Origin: Labilibacter marinus
GTDB lineage: Bacteria > Bacteroidota > Bacteroidia > Bacteroidales > Marinilabiliaceae
Length of the DNA stretch: 64,000 nucleotides
NCBI RefSeq assembly: GCF_001659685.2
Contig: NZ_LXYE02000024.1
Location: 186,001-250,000, forward strand
Direction: 5' to 3'
Each line of letters opens with the position of its first letter. Position 1 is the first letter of the stretch. The notes beneath the pieces were generated by a model. It did not search any database. It was not told the origin of the DNA and saw only the letters and a program-made list of their open reading frames with translations. Below, piece by piece: positions 48,067 to 56,583 of the stretch. Position numbers and translations under genes: made by a program.

Positions 48067-49482
48067 ATGATTAAACGCGAAACACTAGAACCTCTCAATA
48101 AGGATCAAATTATTGATCTTTTTGTTGAATTTAGCCATAAGGTTGAGATGCAACTGAATGAAATGAAGGAAGATATTCGTGTTTTGAAACAAGAAAACCA
48201 ACGTTTAAAATCTCAGAATAGTCGTAATAGTTACCGACCTCCATCTCATGATTTAGGATGCACCCCTAAACAAAAAAGTCTTCGTAAACCAAGCAATAAA
48301 AAATCAGGAGGTCAAAAAGGTCACAAGGGAACTACTCTTTTTCAATCGCATAATCCTGACCATATTATAAAACACACTCCAAAAGCATGTTGCCCTACTT
48401 GTGATAAGACAAATTCTGCAGAAGCATTTAAACTTCAATCAAAAGGGCAAGTTGTTGACATTCCACCTATACAGGCTACAGTTACCGAACATCAGGTTTA
48501 TCAACTGAGGTGCAATTGCGGATGTGTTTCAAAAAGTGAATTTCCAGCAGGAGTTACAGCTCCTATTCAGTATGGGAGTCGATTAGTTTCGTTTGTCAGC
48601 TACCTTAGTACGCGCCAATACATTCCTTTTGGTCGTTTGCCAGAATTGTTAAAATGCATTTGTAATGTATCCCTTAACGAAGGAACTATCTATGACATGC
48701 TTAATAGTGTTGCTGACAACTTGCTACCTGTTTATGAAGGAATCAAGCAAGATATAGCAAATGCAACAGTAGTTGGCAGCGATGAATCAGGTGTAAAGGT
48801 GAACAATGGTAATCATTGGGCTTGGACATGGCAATCGGCCAACGAAACATTTATTACCATAACGCCAAGCTGGGGATATGTAACCATTGCGAATGAGTTT
48901 CCAACTGGATTCCCAGATGCCATACTGGTTAGTGATTCATTAAGCACACAGCTTAAGACCCCAGCCCATTTGCACCAATTGTGTCTGGCTCACTTAATGC
49001 GCGAGCTCAACGCTTTTATAGAGGGCTCAAAAAACCAATGGGCTCAATTATTGAAAACATTGTTTGAAAAAGCGATTGAACTGAAACGGACTTTAATGCC
49101 AGATCGGTATGATGAACCGCTGGAAGAACGGTGCCTTTTTGAACTGGCACTTGATAAGATTCTAGAATGCCCTTTGCAAAAAGATGTGCCAAAATTATCA
49201 GCATTCCAAAAACGATTAAGAAAATGGCGCAAAGCTATTTTTGCTTTCTTATATCATCCCGATGTGCCATTTGATAACAATGGTTCTGAGCGTGCAATTC
49301 GCAACATCAAAGTCAAGCAAAAAGTCTCTGGCGGATTTCGATCTGACAGGGGAGCCACTATCTTTGCGATCATTAGATCCGCTATTGATACATGGATTAA
49401 ACGATCAGCTGATGTCTTTTTCATGCTGAAATTTTCTATTGAACTTGCTGAAGATAAAACACTGTTTTATTCCCTAAAATAA
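48067..49482 (+). CDS. IS66 family transposase (TnpC type)
   Basis: Candidate starts are the GTG at 48031 and ATGs at 48043 and 48067; 48067 gives MIKRETLEPLNKDQI, the usual IS66 start, a protein of 471 residues. It has an N-terminal coiled coil (EMKEDIRVLKQENQRLKSQN), an IS66 linker (KKSGGQKGHKG), a zinc-binding region (CCPTCDK, LRCNCGC) and the DDE core: SDESGVKV, LVSDSLSTQ and NNGSERAIRNIKVKQK. The reading frame is intact, so the element may still be active. It is the sole gene of the element. Confidence 0.93.
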   Translation: MIKRETLEPLNKDQIIDLFVEFSHKVEMQLNEMKEDIRVLKQENQRLKSQNSRNSYRPPSHDLGCTPKQKSLRKPSNKKSGGQKGHKGTTLFQSHNPDHIIKHTPKACCPTCDKTNSAEAFKLQSKGQVVDIPPIQATVTEHQVYQLRCNCGCVSKSEFPAGVTAPIQYGSRLVSFVSYLSTRQYIPFGRLPELLKCICNVSLNEGTIYDMLNSVADNLLPVYEGIKQDIANATVVGSDESGVKVNNGNHWAWTWQSANETFITITPSWGYVTIANEFPTGFPDAILVSDSLSTQLKTPAHLHQLCLAHLMRELNAFIEGSKNQWAQLLKTLFEKAIELKRTLMPDRYDEPLEERCLFELALDKILECPLQKDVPKLSAFQKRLRKWRKAIFAFLYHPDVPFDNNGSERAIRNIKVKQKVSGGFRSDRGATIFAIIRSAIDTWIKRSADVFFMLKFSIELAEDKTLFYSLK

Positions 49483-49503
49483 ATCCTGCACTTTACTGAG
49501 CTC

Positions 49504-49521
49504 GATAACCTGAGGAGTTAC
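49504..49521 (-). repeat. IS66 right terminal inverted repeat
   Basis: The complement reads GTAACTCCTCAGGTTATC and pairs with the left end at 47920-47937. It lies 22 bp past the transposase stop codon. Confidence 0.8.
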
Positions 49522-49604
49522 GACCTATTTGATATGTGGTTGTGTATTTGATTGATTATTAAGATTTATATAGATAAAGAGTGATCTCGTAGGGGTCACA
49601 TAAT

Positions 49605-49637
49605 AAAAGCCAGTAATCGAGATGACTACTGGCTTTT
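49605..49637. terminator. Hairpin between the IS66 element and NAD kinase
   Basis: AAAAGCCAGTA (49605-49615) and TACTGGCTTTT (49627-49637) form a perfect 11-bp stem with an 11-nt loop. Because the stem ends in A and T runs, it could terminate transcription from either side, most usefully from the minus-strand NAD kinase gene ending at 49761. Confidence 0.75.
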
Positions 49638-49760
49638 ATTTTAAGATTTAAGGTATGTATATGTATATTCATTGCATCTCAATAGTAGCTTAGGTGTTGT
49701 AAATTAAGTGTCTACGAATGTAAGTTGGCTAGAGTGCTTTGTATTGAGCTTACTAAGCCT

Positions 49761-50639
49761 TTATCTATTACTTTTTCTAATATCTGCTCCCCACATTAGT
49801 TTTTTGCGTAGTGTATCAAAAAAGTCATACGTATGTCTTTCTATTACCTTAACAGAGTAATCAGCCTTTCGTATTTTTACTTTAGTTTGAGTACTCACTA
49901 CTTTTGAGGCGGAGTCAACCGTTAACATATAACTATTGCTACGACTTTCAACGGTAATCTCCAGTTCAACATTATCTGATAATACGAGTGGCCGTACATT
50001 TAAACCATGTGGGGCAATAGGGGTAATAATTATGTTGTTACACTCGGGCAAAACAATTGGACCACCCGCACTCATTGAATATGCCGTAGAGCCTGTAGGC
50101 GTTGATATAATAACTCCATCGCTCCAATAATTATTAAGCAGTTTTCCGTTGACTTTTACATGAGCAACTATTAACGAGGAGGTATCTCGTCTAACCAAGG
50201 TGATATCGTTTAAAGCATACTGTTCATTACTTTTGCCATCCTCCGTAATAGACAGAACGGTACGATCTACTACACTATATTCGTTATTTAATAACTCCTT
50301 TAACACGGTGTTCAATTCGTCAGCTCCGGTTTCTGCTAAAAAGCCTAACCTACCCATATTTACTCCCAAAATAGGAATCTGCAAAGAGTTGACAAGACGG
50401 GCAGTACGTAAAAATGTTCCATCGCCACCTACACTTACCACCAAATCTATTTTATCCAAGTTGTTGTCTTTAAAACTAGTAAAGCTACTTAGTTGTTTGA
50501 GGTGCTTTAAGTCGTTCACTAAAGAATCATATATAAAGACTTTAATATTATTTTGGTAACATGTTTCAATAAACGCTTCAATTGCGGATAGGTGCTCTGG
50601 TGCAATATTACGCCCAACCATAGCTATGTTTTTAATCAT
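49761..50639 (-). CDS. nadK: NAD kinase
   Basis: The 292-residue cytoplasmic protein carries the NAD kinase signature GGDGTFLRTA (71-80, catalytic D73), the ALNDITLVRRD strand, the substrate loop TPTGSTAYSMSAGGP, and PIAPHGLNVRPLVL near the C-terminus. Length and domain order are normal for the family. It phosphorylates NAD to NADP using ATP or polyphosphate and is the core housekeeping route to NADP. It lies after the ThuA/isomerase remnant on the same strand, but a gap of about 50 bp past the remnant and a broken neighbour make co-function doubtful. Confidence 0.95.
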   Translation of the reverse strand: MIKNIAMVGRNIAPEHLSAIEAFIETCYQNNIKVFIYDSLVNDLKHLKQLSSFTSFKDNNLDKIDLVVSVGGDGTFLRTARLVNSLQIPILGVNMGRLGFLAETGADELNTVLKELLNNEYSVVDRTVLSITEDGKSNEQYALNDITLVRRDTSSLIVAHVKVNGKLLNNYWSDGVIISTPTGSTAYSMSAGGPIVLPECNNIIITPIAPHGLNVRPLVLSDNVELEITVESRSNSYMLTVDSASKVVSTQTKVKIRKADYSVKVIERHTYDFFDTLRKKLMWGADIRKSNR

Positions 50640-50690
50640 GGTGTTAGTTTTTAGTGATGAAAGAATCCATTTGATAACTTCTTACCATAT

Positions 50691-50914
50691 TTATTCCTCG
50701 GTATATTGTTCGATGAAATATTGGTAATACTCAAGTGATTTGGAGATGTATGCTACTTTACTGAAATTTCCAAAGAACTCACATGAGATGTTGCCTTTAA
50801 ATTGTTGTCGCCTTAACTCGTGTAGTATTTCAGGAACATTTAAACTACCTGTTCCCCATGGTACCATTCCTACACCCTGTACTCTATCCTTAAGCTTTAA
50901 ACTATATGTCAGGT
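50691..50914 (-). pseudogene. C-terminal remnant of a sugar phosphate isomerase/epimerase gene
   Basis: Directly behind the ThuA stop codon, in another frame, the minus strand is open for about 74 codons with no start. It reads LKLKDRVQGVGMVPWGTGS, then NVPEILHELRR, FKGNISCEFFGN and a terminal helix before the stop at 50691-50693. This matches the end of xylose-isomerase-like TIM-barrel proteins (HLKD..VPWGTG, PEIL.EL...GF.G). The N-terminal 200 residues or so are missing, so a deletion seems to have joined the ThuA gene to the tail of a downstream isomerase gene. Confidence 0.75.
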
Positions 50915-51655
50915 TTAGTTGCCGGCATATTTTAATGAATTGGCTACAACCTTTTTATAGTTCTTGTTCTCGAAAGCTTTCTTCGAAAACCCAGGCATAA
51001 TGTAAATTACTTTAGAGTTGTTGTATTTGTTTTCCCAAACAACAGCGCTATTTACATCCTTGTCGTCCACTCCTAAAATGGGTTTTACTTTGTCCGACAT
51101 CCATATATTGCCATAAAAGGTATCTGTTAAAGTAAAATCTTCTACACCTTCAGCAATAGGGTGCTTGGTATCCTTCACCTTTATATCTATAGTCCTATCT
51201 ATAAAATAAGTAGATACTTTGCTCTTGTCCTTAGTATGACTTCCTAAGAACCATTTTCCACCAATAATATCATGGTAATCATCCCAAGATGGTTGAGATG
51301 ACAAAGTAAAATGAAGGAAAACCATTCCAACGCCTTCGTTGGTTAAATCCATATATAGTTGCTTAGTGCGTTTTGATTCATTGTAATACTTATTCTGGTT
51401 TAAAAATAAAATGGCATCGTACTTTTGTTTGATAGCATCTACTTTCATTGATTTAAAGTGAGCATCTAATACCAAATCTACTTTCACTCCTTTTAAGCTG
51501 GTACACATCTTTTCAAAGTCCGGTGTGTCATATGGGTGACCTCCACGAACTACTAATACAGATGTTTTTCCTTTTTGAGCATTGGCAGCGAATGAAATAA
51601 ATAGTATTAGTGCTATTGCTATTAACTTTGTAGGTTTTGTTATTTTTCTGAACAT
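50915..51655 (-). CDS. ThuA-like domain exported protein
   Basis: The 246-residue protein has a signal peptide (FAANAQ, about 26) and a ThuA fold (PF06283), a glutamine-amidotransferase-like domain: VLVVRGGHPYDTPDFEKM, VGMVFLHFTLSSQPSW, DDYHDIIGG, and TEFYGNIW-like DTFYGNIWMSD near the end. The Cys of true amidotransferases is replaced (FLHF), as is usual in ThuA proteins. The family occurs in sugar catabolism loci but its reaction is unclear. The coding end looks complete (VVANSLKYAGN). It is 28 bp from the transporter gene upstream and is followed by a broken isomerase gene, a common partner. Confidence 0.82.
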   Translation of the reverse strand: MFRKITKPTKLIAIALILFISFAANAQKGKTSVLVVRGGHPYDTPDFEKMCTSLKGVKVDLVLDAHFKSMKVDAIKQKYDAILFLNQNKYYNESKRTKQLYMDLTNEGVGMVFLHFTLSSQPSWDDYHDIIGGKWFLGSHTKDKSKVSTYFIDRTIDIKVKDTKHPIAEGVEDFTLTDTFYGNIWMSDKVKPILGVDDKDVNSAVVWENKYNNSKVIYIMPGFSKKAFENKNYKKVVANSLKYAGN

Positions 51656-51683
51656 GTTTTCTAATTTTATATGTAAGGTTTGT

Positions 51684-52964
51684 TTATTCTTTGTTTGAGT
51701 CAGATTTAACTCGGTTATACATCTTACCCATGTAGATACCTACACCAGCCCAAATAGCTGCAATACCAGCCCCAATAATTCCTACGGCTGTAAAACCTAG
51801 CCCAAGACCTTCGGTTAAACCTGTAAAGAACCAAGCGGTAATCGTATCTCCACCACGATAAACCACCACATCAATAACTGGTTTTGCTTTAAATCGAGTT
51901 TCTTTATCGACCTCGGTAAATAGCATTTCGCGCGCAGGTTTGGTTATGGCATAATTACCTGCTCTACGTGCCACCTGAAGTGCTAGCAGTACAACAATAA
52001 TAGGTGCAAAAGCCAATACTAAAATACCTGCGCAAATGACTATAGGCATAATAGCTAGGGTATAGCCCATACCAAGCTTTTTAACAATTCTAGATGTAGC
52101 AAAAAATGCGATTCCAAAGGTTAGCACATTTACAATCCAATCGATGCTACCCAGTATTTGGGTTCTTGTGGCACGATCATATTCTGCTAATAAATTCTTT
52201 TGTTCAAAGTATACAAAGGTGCTTATCATGGTGTATAGCAGAATAAATCCGCCAATGGCTAATAGGTAAGGGTTGGTTATAAAGGATTTAAAACCTGCGA
52301 AAGGATTTCCTCCAATTTTAAATTTGCTGGTATCGCTTGTTTCGTCTTCATTCTTTAACTCGCTTATCTTTATTTTGGATAAAAGAAGAATGAGAGGGAT
52401 AGGAATAATAAGAATTGCAGAAGCAATCAATATCAAGTTATCAGTTCCTGAAATTCCAGCAAATAGAGTAGGAATCATTGGCCCCACCAATGCACCTGCA
52501 CTTGCACCTGTAGCTATGGTAGCAAATAATCTTCGGGCCTGATCCTTATTAAATAAGTCTGACATAAAGCTCCAAAATACAGATAGGTGGAACATGCCAA
52601 ATACACTAATCCAGATGTAAAATGCCTTATCTATTAATGTCCTATCAGTAATTGTCAGCATAAAAAAGTAAAACACCACAAAAGAGATAGCAAAGAATGC
52701 GTACACTCCAGGAACTAAGTTTTTAAACTTAATTTTAGATACAGCCAAGCCGTATATGGCCACCACACCTGTACTTATAAAAAAGTTAAGTGTCCAAAGT
52801 TTACTCACCTCAGAATCGGTCCAGTCGCTTGCCATGGCATCTCTAACTGGTCTAAGAATATAGTAGGCCATCATAAGCACAAATACCAGCAGAAAAGAAA
52901 GCACAGTGGCTCTAACTTCATGCGATTTGATCTCAGAAGCCTTATTTATTAGTTTCTTAATCAT
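51684..52964 (-). CDS. NTP/NDP exchange transporter-like membrane protein (MFS)
   Basis: The 426-residue protein has about 12 membrane segments and no signal peptide. YYILRPVRDAM near the start and RRAGNYAITKPAREMLFTEV with RFKAKPVIDVVVYRGGD near residues 330-375 are typical of the Npt/ADP-ATP-translocase-like group found in free-living Bacteroidota. In obligate intracellular bacteria such proteins exchange nucleotides; the substrate here is unknown. The gene lies between the SDR gene (93 bp upstream) and the ThuA gene (28 bp downstream), probably one operon. Confidence 0.8.
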   Translation of the reverse strand: MIKKLINKASEIKSHEVRATVLSFLLVFVLMMAYYILRPVRDAMASDWTDSEVSKLWTLNFFISTGVVAIYGLAVSKIKFKNLVPGVYAFFAISFVVFYFFMLTITDRTLIDKAFYIWISVFGMFHLSVFWSFMSDLFNKDQARRLFATIATGASAGALVGPMIPTLFAGISGTDNLILIASAILIIPIPLILLLSKIKISELKNEDETSDTSKFKIGGNPFAGFKSFITNPYLLAIGGFILLYTMISTFVYFEQKNLLAEYDRATRTQILGSIDWIVNVLTFGIAFFATSRIVKKLGMGYTLAIMPIVICAGILVLAFAPIIVVLLALQVARRAGNYAITKPAREMLFTEVDKETRFKAKPVIDVVVYRGGDTITAWFFTGLTEGLGLGFTAVGIIGAGIAAIWAGVGIYMGKMYNRVKSDSNKE

Positions 52965-53057
52965 TTGATTGAATTTTTGACCTAAAGAACAGGCGTAAGT
53001 TATTAGCTTGCCTAAGTCTTAGGTACTATTATAATTGAGAGAAATGGATGTGGTAAT

Positions 53058-53855
53058 CTACCAAGGCATTTTTTTACCTTTGTTGGTGATGAATGTACCG
53101 CTATTCTCCATCGTTAGCTTAGAAAATGTTTCCGACATGATAGCCACTGCTTCAGCCACAGAAAGCTTTCCATTCGGATTCATATCTGTTTTAACACCTC
53201 CAGGAGTAACGGAGATTACAATGATTTTTCTGTCTTCCCATCTTTTAGCTAATTTCTTAGTCAGCATATTAACGCCGGCTTTACTAACACCATAGGCATC
53301 AATAGGGCCTGGTTTTCCATGAGCTCCAATAGAGCCATGACCAGAAGATAAGTGAATGAGTTGAGCTCCATCATTAAGATATGGAGAAATGGTTTGAGCA
53401 AAAAATGCTACACCCATTGTGTTAACCTCGTAATTAAGTTTCCACGATTTTGCAGTCCAACTACCAAAATCTTCTTCTACAGTTACACCGGCATTGCTTA
53501 TGGCGATATCAATATGTAGCTTATTCTTTTTAAGCATTTTACCTAGTGCAGCATGGTCTTCTTCACTGGTTACATCAAGCTTTTCTATAAATAGCTGTTT
53601 TTTGTATTTCTTTTTTAACTCGTTTAGTTCGGTTGCTTTTTCTGGTTTACGAGCGGTAGCTACAACTACATACCCTTCATTTAAAAAGTGCTTTACCCAA
53701 CCTAAACCCTGGCCTCTATTAGAGCCTGTTACAATGGCTGTTTTTTCTTTGCCTGAATTGTCGCCTGTTTGTGCATATGAGTCCACAGAAAATAGACTAA
53801 GCATAATTATTAATGCTACGATAAGGGATTTTCCTTTTTTAGATAATTCTAACAT
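53058..53855 (-). CDS. SDR family oxidoreductase with signal peptide
   Basis: Two in-frame ATGs exist; 53855 is chosen because it gives a compact signal peptide (MLELSKKGK, hydrophobic core, SYAQ), whereas 53882 adds nine polar residues. The mature protein of about 235 residues is a short-chain dehydrogenase: TGSNRGQGLG for NAD(P) binding, ISNAG, catalytic S in LSSGHGS and YGVSK with Y-xxx-K. Export is odd for an SDR, since cofactor is normally cytoplasmic. No twin-arginine motif is visible. Substrate unknown. It is the first gene of the minus-strand operon with the transporter and ThuA genes. Confidence 0.8.
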   Translation of the reverse strand: MLELSKKGKSLIVALIIMLSLFSVDSYAQTGDNSGKEKTAIVTGSNRGQGLGWVKHFLNEGYVVVATARKPEKATELNELKKKYKKQLFIEKLDVTSEEDHAALGKMLKKNKLHIDIAISNAGVTVEEDFGSWTAKSWKLNYEVNTMGVAFFAQTISPYLNDGAQLIHLSSGHGSIGAHGKPGPIDAYGVSKAGVNMLTKKLAKRWEDRKIIVISVTPGGVKTDMNPNGKLSVAEAVAIMSETFSKLTMENSGTFITNKGKKMPW

Positions 53856-54000
53856 AATTGATAAAAGTTTATTGTTATACATTTTAAAGGTTTTGTATTC
53901 TTGTTTAGTAATTTGATGTGTTTACCTGTACCATTTACAATGTCTCATCTTGTGGTAAAAACGAATTCAAATATGCTAGATCGCAAGGTGGAAAAACGAA

Positions 54001-54027
54001 TTGTCTATATGCTTTAGCTATAGACAA
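54001..54027. promoter_or_regulatory. Perfect inverted repeat between divergent SDR and TPR-regulator genes
   Basis: TTGTCTATA (54001-54009) and TATAGACAA (54019-54027) are perfect 9-bp arms around 9 bp. A third half site ATAGACAAA follows at 54052-54060. The site lies 119 bp upstream of the SDR gene's first ATG and 172 bp upstream of the regulator gene, so it could control either or both. Confidence 0.6.
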
Positions 54028-54198
54028 ATGCCAACTTGCTATAGATTAAGAATAGACAAAATGAAGTTTAGTAAAGCTCAAGTAGCAGTAAGTCAAAGTA
54101 AAAGACTTGTGGGTGTAGTGGGTTTAAATGATTTGTTGTTTGTGGAGTGATATGAAGTATGTATTTTTATAAAAAGTCATTTCATAAATAATACACTA

Positions 54199-55770
54199 AT
54201 GAAAAGAGACTCATCTATAATTGTTTTTTTAATTATTGCTTGCTTAACGAACCATATTTTCGCACAAAAGCCTATCGAAAAGAAAACATCTTTTAATGGC
54301 GAAGTATTTGCTTTAGATAAGCAAGCCTTATTGGTACGTGGTGATACTTTGGAAGCGGTAGAACTGATGCTTGTTACAGGACAAGATTTTTCTACCAAAG
54401 GAAATTATGCCAAAGCATATGATTACTATTGGGATGCATTGATTACAGCAAATATGCTTGACGATTGTGAATACATAACCCAAATTAATAATGGTTTAGG
54501 CGTTTTATATAGCGTATTTGGAATGGATGTAGAGGCTGAAGACTATTTTAATAGCTCCATTAGATATATAAAGAATATAAAAGAGAAGTCGGATGAAGAA
54601 ATTACTGCCTTGCGAAACTCCTATTATATATTAGCAAGTCATCATAGAGAAAATGGTGATAATGGCGTAGCACAAAAATATGTAGATAGCTGTAATATGG
54701 TGATGGAAATTCACCCATCAACTTCAGGAAATCTATTAGTTAAGGCTGAGCAAGGGTACATATATTTAAATCAACGGAAATACTCACTTGCCATAAGTAT
54801 CCTTGAAAGTATAGAACCGGGTATTATTAAAAGTATACCTACTTATCGCGTTGTTTTATATTCTATGATGGGAGAGGTGTACTATCATCTGGAGAACTAT
54901 GAAAAAAGTGAAGAGTACCTACTTAACTCTTTGGCTGTTTCTGAAGAATTTAAGACCCATCAGAATTACCTTCCTGATGTTTACCAGAAGTTAAGTGATT
55001 TATATTTAAAAATTGGAAAGTATAAACGAGCCCATCGATATTTACAAAAATCTAAGAATACTGTAGAGGAACTTTTTGGGGTACGAAGTAGCAATAATCG
55101 CGATTTATTAGAAGTGAAAGATGCCTTCAGGATTGAAGTTGAAAAACAAAATAAGGCGTTGGAGGAGATACGTTTGCGGGAGTTGGAACAATCTCAGAAA
55201 ATCCTTTTTTTACGTGCTATGATGCTTACCGTTTTATTTGTAGCTTTAATTATTATTTCCTTCATTATTTTTAGAAACCTGCAGAAAAGAAGAAAACAAG
55301 AGCAGCTTAATTTTGCACAAAAACAAAAACTAAGTTCTGAAAAGAATAAGGAAATATTAGAGGTGAAAAACAAAGAATTGACCTCCTCGGCATTACAGCT
55401 GATTCAGAAAGATGAACTCATTCTGGATATTAAGGAAGAGTTAACCGTTTTAAAGGGAGTTGATAAGCGTTCGCTCAATAAAATTATTAATAAAATAAAG
55501 GTGAATAAAAACCAGGATTGGACCGAGTTTAACGCCCGATTTTCTTCCGTTAATAATGCCTTTTACGAAACACTCAATCGTATTTATCCTCAGTTAACGC
55601 GCAAGGACCACAAGCTATGTGCTTTAATTAAATTGAATTTTTCTAGTAAGGAAATATCTCAATTGTTAGGCATTTCAATGGAAAGTGTTAATTCAGCTCG
55701 CTACCGTCTGCGTAAAAAAATGGAGCTTAAAAAAGAAGAAGACTTAACAGAGGTAATATCGAAGTTATAG
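54199..55770 (+). CDS. TPR-containing membrane regulator with C-terminal LuxR-like HTH
   Basis: The 523-residue protein has a signal peptide (NHIFAQ, about 24), a periplasmic stretch of tetratricopeptide-like helices (about 55-310), a TM segment (about 340-362, MMLTVLFVALIIISFIIF), a cytoplasmic coiled coil (about 365-440) and a DNA-binding end. The last 60 residues (KLCALIKLNFSSKEISQLLGISMESVNSARYRLRKKM) form a LuxR/sigma-4-like helix-turn-helix. This one-component layout is common in Bacteroidota, where a periplasmic signal is passed to a membrane-tethered HTH. Target genes are unknown; the inverted repeat at 54001 is a candidate site. It is monocistronic or reads into the small gene 91 bp downstream. 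Confidence 0.87.
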   Translation: MKRDSSIIVFLIIACLTNHIFAQKPIEKKTSFNGEVFALDKQALLVRGDTLEAVELMLVTGQDFSTKGNYAKAYDYYWDALITANMLDDCEYITQINNGLGVLYSVFGMDVEAEDYFNSSIRYIKNIKEKSDEEITALRNSYYILASHHRENGDNGVAQKYVDSCNMVMEIHPSTSGNLLVKAEQGYIYLNQRKYSLAISILESIEPGIIKSIPTYRVVLYSMMGEVYYHLENYEKSEEYLLNSLAVSEEFKTHQNYLPDVYQKLSDLYLKIGKYKRAHRYLQKSKNTVEELFGVRSSNNRDLLEVKDAFRIEVEKQNKALEEIRLRELEQSQKILFLRAMMLTVLFVALIIISFIIFRNLQKRRKQEQLNFAQKQKLSSEKNKEILEVKNKELTSSALQLIQKDELILDIKEELTVLKGVDKRSLNKIINKIKVNKNQDWTEFNARFSSVNNAFYETLNRIYPQLTRKDHKLCALIKLNFSSKEISQLLGISMESVNSARYRLRKKMELKKEEDLTEVISKL

Positions 55771-55861
55771 CGAAGAAAGAGTTTAAGTGCTACAAATAAG
55801 AAGCGTAGGTTAGCATATTTAAGTTGTATCTTTAGTATTAATATGATTTAAATTTTATGCC

Positions 55862-56350
55862 ATGAAATCACTTCTAATGAAATCACGATTCTATGCTTAT
55901 CAAGTATTATTTATTGGAATGTTGTCTCTATCCTTGAATAATAAAGCAGATGCTCAAAGTGTGGATGAGACAACCTTTAGTAAAGTGAATTTATATGCAG
56001 ATGTTGGTGCGCATTTTGGTTATCAAGCTTCCATAAATTTTGAGCGTCAAATATATTCTGGTAAAAAGTTGACATGGTATGCCAGAGGTGGGCTAGGAGC
56101 TTCGGGTGTTATAATGACAACAGGAGGACCAGGAGGGTTGGCAGCCATTACAATGTTAACAGGTAAAAAGAATAAGCATTTTGAGATAAACGCAGGTACA
56201 TTTGTAGGTAAAGACATTGAACTAGATAAAATGTACGTATTGCCTCTTATTGATTTTGGATACAGGTATCAAAAACCTGAAGGTGGATTAATTTTTAAGG
56301 CAAAAGTTGGGTTTCTTGGTCTTGGAATAGGTCTAGGATACGCTTTTTAA
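55862..56350 (+). CDS. Small exported protein, probable outer-membrane beta-barrel
   Basis: The 162-residue protein has a signal peptide (KADAQ, about 32) after a first ATG at 55862; an internal ATG at 55880 is also possible. The mature part is rich in alternating Gly and aromatic residues (LYADVGAHFGYQ, WYARGGLGASG, LGIGLGYAF) and ends in Phe, as outer-membrane barrels do. With about 130 residues it could form six to eight strands. No family is recognised. It lies just upstream of the first attC-like element at 56361. Confidence 0.6.
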   Translation: MKSLLMKSRFYAYQVLFIGMLSLSLNNKADAQSVDETTFSKVNLYADVGAHFGYQASINFERQIYSGKKLTWYARGGLGASGVIMTTGGPGGLAAITMLTGKKNKHFEINAGTFVGKDIELDKMYVLPLIDFGYRYQKPEGGLIFKAKVGFLGLGIGLGYAF

Positions 56351-56360
56351 AATTTGGAAA

Positions 56361-56500
56361 ATAACTATTACTAATAAATAAAGGCCTTAGATTGTAATTA
56401 CATAATGGGGGTTTGCTTCGTATAGAAAAAAGGATATATTTATATTGAAAATAAAAGTTAGTGTTTAAGAGAGATACTGGTTTTTATTTTATAGTTAGGC
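56361..56500. repeat. attC-like element 1 (integron-cassette-type site)
   Basis: Eleven bases after the stop codon comes ATAAC-N5-CTAA-TAAATAAAGG, the same layout as element 2. GTTAGGC at 56494-56500 fits the attC core GTTRRRY. The 5' core is degenerate. The next gene begins 84 bp further on, as in integron cassettes. Confidence 0.45.
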
Positions 56501-56583
56501 TGCATTAGTACGATGCATATGTCGAGTGTAAATCCTTATAAATTGGTGGGTAAATAAATATTGCGAATGTTGATTAATAAGAT

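Larger units (their letters stand above)
47920..49521 (+). mobile_element. IS66-family insertion sequence with transposase only
   Basis: The element is bounded by inverted repeats GTAACAGCTCAGGTTTTC (47920-47937) and, at the right, the complement of GTAACTCCTCAGGTTATC (49504-49521), 15 of 18 identical. It holds one gene, the IS66 TnpC-type transposase, without tnpA or tnpB, as in the ISBst12-like subgroup. IS66 normally makes 8-bp target duplications, but flanks TATTAATG (left) and GACCTATT (right) differ, so the insertion is old or has recombined. Confidence 0.82.

Noticed and set aside
50200-50559. Open frame of 119 codons on the + strand
   Set aside because: It runs antisense to the NAD kinase gene, whose motifs are complete. 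No signal for an independent gene.
53494-53916. Open frame of 140 codons on the + strand opposite the SDR gene
   Set aside because: The SDR frame holds all catalytic motifs on the other strand. The + frame reads as low-complexity Ser/Phe-rich shadow.
56494-56500. GTTAGGC as proof of an attC site by itself
   Set aside because: The degenerate core GTTRRRY should occur dozens of times per strand in a window this size. It was used only together with position and the shared ATAAC...TAAATAAAGG motif.
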